Part shown: piece after piece, positions 13,404 to 14,996 of the stretch
Position numbering within the stretch: the stretch's first letter is position 1
How the letters are laid out: the number at the start of each line of letters is the position of its first letter
NCBI GenBank assembly: GCA_031289235.1
Contig: JAITPU010000020.1
Location: 1 to 14,996 of the forward strand
Reading direction: 5' to 3'
Length of the DNA: 14,996 bases
From: Eubacteriales Family XIII. Incertae Sedis bacterium
GTDB lineage: Bacteria > Bacillota > Clostridia > Peptostreptococcales > Anaerovoracaceae
The notes under the pieces: generated by a model
Seen by the model: only the letters and a program-made list of their open reading frames with translations
Told to the model about the DNA's origin: nothing
Databases searched by the model: none
Position numbers and translations under genes: made by a program

Positions 13404-14306
13404 ATGAGTTTGAAAATAAAGGAAATTTTGGTAACGGGCGAAAACAGGCTGCGCGAAGCGGGTTGCGGCGATCACAGGCTGGACGCGGAGCTTTTGCTTC
13501 TCTTTGTGCTGAAATGCGGCCGAAGCAAACTGTTTACTATCAAAAACGCTCCGCTCGACGAAAAACTTTGCGAGGAATATTTCAGGCTGCTGGACGTCAG
13601 GGCAAGCGGTACGCCTGTCCAGTATATTACGGGCGTCCAGGAGTTTATGGGCCTGTCGTTCTTGGCGGACCGGCGGGCGCTGATACCGAGGCAGGACACG
13701 GAAACTCTCGTAGAGCGCGTGTTGGAACATATGAAGAACGCGCCGCGCCCCCGGGGAGACTGGAAAATTTTGGATTTATGCACGGGGAGCGGGGCTGTCG
13801 CCGTGAGCCTTTGCGCGCACGCCGGACACGCGCGGCTTATAGCTTCAGACATCAGCGGCGAGGCGCTCGCGCTGGCGAAGGAAAACGCGGCGCGGACAGG
13901 CGTGAGAAAACGCGTCAGATTTGTGCGCGGCGATATGTTCGCGGCGTTTCGTTCCGGCTTTGCAGGACGCAAATTCGATATTATCGTGTCGAATCCGCCA
14001 TATATTCCCACGGATGTATTACCTGCGCTGCAGCGGGAAATATACGAACATGAACCGCTTTTGGCGCTGGACGGCGGCGCGGACGGCCTTGACGCTTACC
14101 GGAAAATCGCGAAAGCGGCGGATTATCTGCGGAAAAACGGGATGTTGTTTCTTGAAATCGGATATGATCAGGCGGACGCCGTGACAGGGCTGCTGGAGGA
14201 AAGCGGCGCTTATGCGGATATTGTGCGCGCGCAGGATCTCGCGGGGCGCGATCGTGTGATCACGGCGCGGCTCGCGGCGGGTTCCGGTCGGAAAAACAAG
14301 CGTTGA
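13404..14306 (+). CDS. prmC: Release factor N5-glutamine methyltransferase PrmC
   Basis: A 300-residue cytoplasmic enzyme that uses S-adenosylmethionine to methylate the glutamine of the GGQ motif in peptide chain release factors. A helical N-terminal domain (about 1-85) contains DAELLL and the release-factor-docking stretch TPVQYITGVQEFMGL (70-84). Next comes LIPRQDTETLVE (93-104). The methyltransferase fold starts with ILDLCTGSGAVAVSL (122-136), and the family-defining NPPY lies at 197-200. The C-terminus has FLEIGYDQ and GRDRVITARL. The frame opens at TTG 13368, but ATG 13404 has GAGG (13391-13394) 9 bases upstream and gives the standard length. It sits 49 bases after rho, so the two are probably co-transcribed. 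Confidence 0.96.
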   Translation: MSLKIKEILVTGENRLREAGCGDHRLDAELLLLFVLKCGRSKLFTIKNAPLDEKLCEEYFRLLDVRASGTPVQYITGVQEFMGLSFLADRRALIPRQDTETLVERVLEHMKNAPRPRGDWKILDLCTGSGAVAVSLCAHAGHARLIASDISGEALALAKENAARTGVRKRVRFVRGDMFAAFRSGFAGRKFDIIVSNPPYIPTDVLPALQREIYEHEPLLALDGGADGLDAYRKIAKAADYLRKNGMLFLEIGYDQADAVTGLLEESGAYADIVRAQDLAGRDRVITARLAAGSGRKNKR

Positions 14307-14340
14307 AATTAGCGCTCGGGGCGCGGCTGTGTGAAAGACT

Positions 14341-14996
14341 ATGCTGAATATTTACTACGGAAGGGAAGACCTTGATAAAGAAGGCTTCCTGTTCTCTGAA
14401 ATCGGGAAAACTCTCGAAGCCATACGTGAGGAAAACGAAAAGGGCGGTTTGCGCGGCTGTTGCAAACGCGTTTTTTTAATTGTGCCCGATCAGTATACGC
14501 TGCAAGCGGAGAGAAACGCTTTTTATTATTTGAAAGCGCCGGGATTTCTGGAGCTGGAAGTTCTGAGCCTGTCGCGGCTCAGGCAAAAAGTCCTGACGGA
14601 AACAGGGAGCGGCGAACTTACTTATATTAACAAAAATGGAAGACAAATGCTCCTTTCGTGGATTTTGCGCGAGGAGGCAAAACGGCTGAAAACATTTCCG
14701 GGACTTGTACACGCGCCGGTATTCGCGGAAATGATGAATGATCTCATCGCCGAAATGAAGATGTACAACACGACGGCTGACGAGATACGGCAGGCCGCCG
14801 AGGAAAGCGACGACGCTGTTCTCAAAGCTAAACTGTCGGACATATGCGCTGTTTTTCAAAATTATGAAGACCGAATACGAGGCAAATATATCGACACGGA
14901 GGATTTTCTCAGCCTTTTCATGTCGAAAATCCGGGAATCCGACATTCTGCGGGAATCGGAAATATGGATGTACGGCTTTGATTATCTGACGCCAAA
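14341..14996 (+). CDS. addB: AddB-type ATP-dependent nuclease/helicase subunit B (5' part)
   Basis: The first 218 codons of a gene that runs off the right edge. The translation begins MLNIYYGREDLDKEGF and continues with FLIVPDQYTLQAERNAFYYL (about 45-64), FLELEVLSLSRLRQKVL (70-86), NGRQMLLSWILREE and MMNDLIAEMKMYN, ending near MYGFDYLTP. VPDQYTLQAER and the following VLSLSRL match AddB (RexB) of Firmicutes, which with AddA processes double-strand DNA ends before recombination. The full protein would be about 1100 residues, with a C-terminal iron-sulfur nuclease domain outside this window. The N-terminal GxSGSGKT nucleotide-binding loop seen in Bacillus AddB is not visible. An in-frame TGA at 14332 makes ATG 14341 the first possible ATG; its ribosome binding site is weak. 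The spacing of 34 bases after prmC suggests read-through transcription. Confidence 0.88.
   Translation, partial: MLNIYYGREDLDKEGFLFSEIGKTLEAIREENEKGGLRGCCKRVFLIVPDQYTLQAERNAFYYLKAPGFLELEVLSLSRLRQKVLTETGSGELTYINKNGRQMLLSWILREEAKRLKTFPGLVHAPVFAEMMNDLIAEMKMYNTTADEIRQAAEESDDAVLKAKLSDICAVFQNYEDRIRGKYIDTEDFLSLFMSKIRESDILRESEIWMYGFDYLTP

Overview
The window looks like a chromosomal segment from an anaerobic, Gram-positive-type Firmicute of class Clostridia. The clues are strong AGGAGG-type ribosome binding sites, a SigV/RsiV-type sigma/anti-sigma pair, an LCP-family cell-wall ligase, an AddB-type (not RecBCD) recombination nuclease, a clostridial-style 3-hydroxybutyryl-CoA dehydrogenase and Rho next to PrmC. 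Base composition is about half GC by eye. An Anaerovoracaceae-like affiliation is possible, but I cannot prove it from sequence alone. I see no rRNA, tRNA, CRISPR array, prophage or insertion sequence.

Layout. Positions 1-134: no supportable feature. 135-353 (-): small PC4/YdbC-type ssDNA-binding protein with a near-consensus promoter at 470-498. 699-2044 (+): ECF sigma factor and RsiV-like membrane anti-sigma factor. 2088-2148: a 16-bp palindrome and a long hairpin between convergent genes. 2214-3446 (-): a TolC-like secreted coiled-coil protein. 3637-5682 (-): an O-antigen ligase/polymerase-family membrane protein with a large extracytoplasmic insert. 5910-6229: divergent intergenic region. 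6230-9455 (+): nucleotide-sugar 4,6-dehydratase overlapping glucose-6-phosphate isomerase. 9542-10387 (+): 3-hydroxybutyryl-CoA dehydrogenase, followed by hairpins. 10527-11564 (+): LCP-family glycopolymer transferase. 11565-11965: a 400-base non-coding stretch with a candidate structured RNA. 11966-14306 (+): rho and prmC. 14341-end (+): start of addB, cut by the window edge.

How the genes fit together. Roughly the first 11.5 kb has a cell-envelope theme. It combines a sigma/anti-sigma pair of the lysozyme-sensing type, a TolC-like protein, and enzymes that make a sugar nucleotide (dehydratase), supply hexose phosphate (Pgi), polymerise or ligate the glycan (O-antigen ligase family) and attach it to peptidoglycan (LCP). 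The hbd gene is a metabolic gene without its usual butyrate-pathway neighbours. The last 3 kb is housekeeping: transcription termination, release-factor methylation and double-strand-break repair.

The most interesting items are: (i) a candidate three-way-junction RNA (about 11709-11829) upstream of rho; (ii) a TolC-like protein whose helix-to-helix connections look too short to form the outer-membrane beta barrel; (iii) an Hbd whose cofactor-binding loop reads Ala-Arg-Arg instead of the usual Asp, suggesting NADP(H) use; and (iv) an AddB with no recognisable N-terminal Walker A motif. All structural and promoter calls were made by eye.
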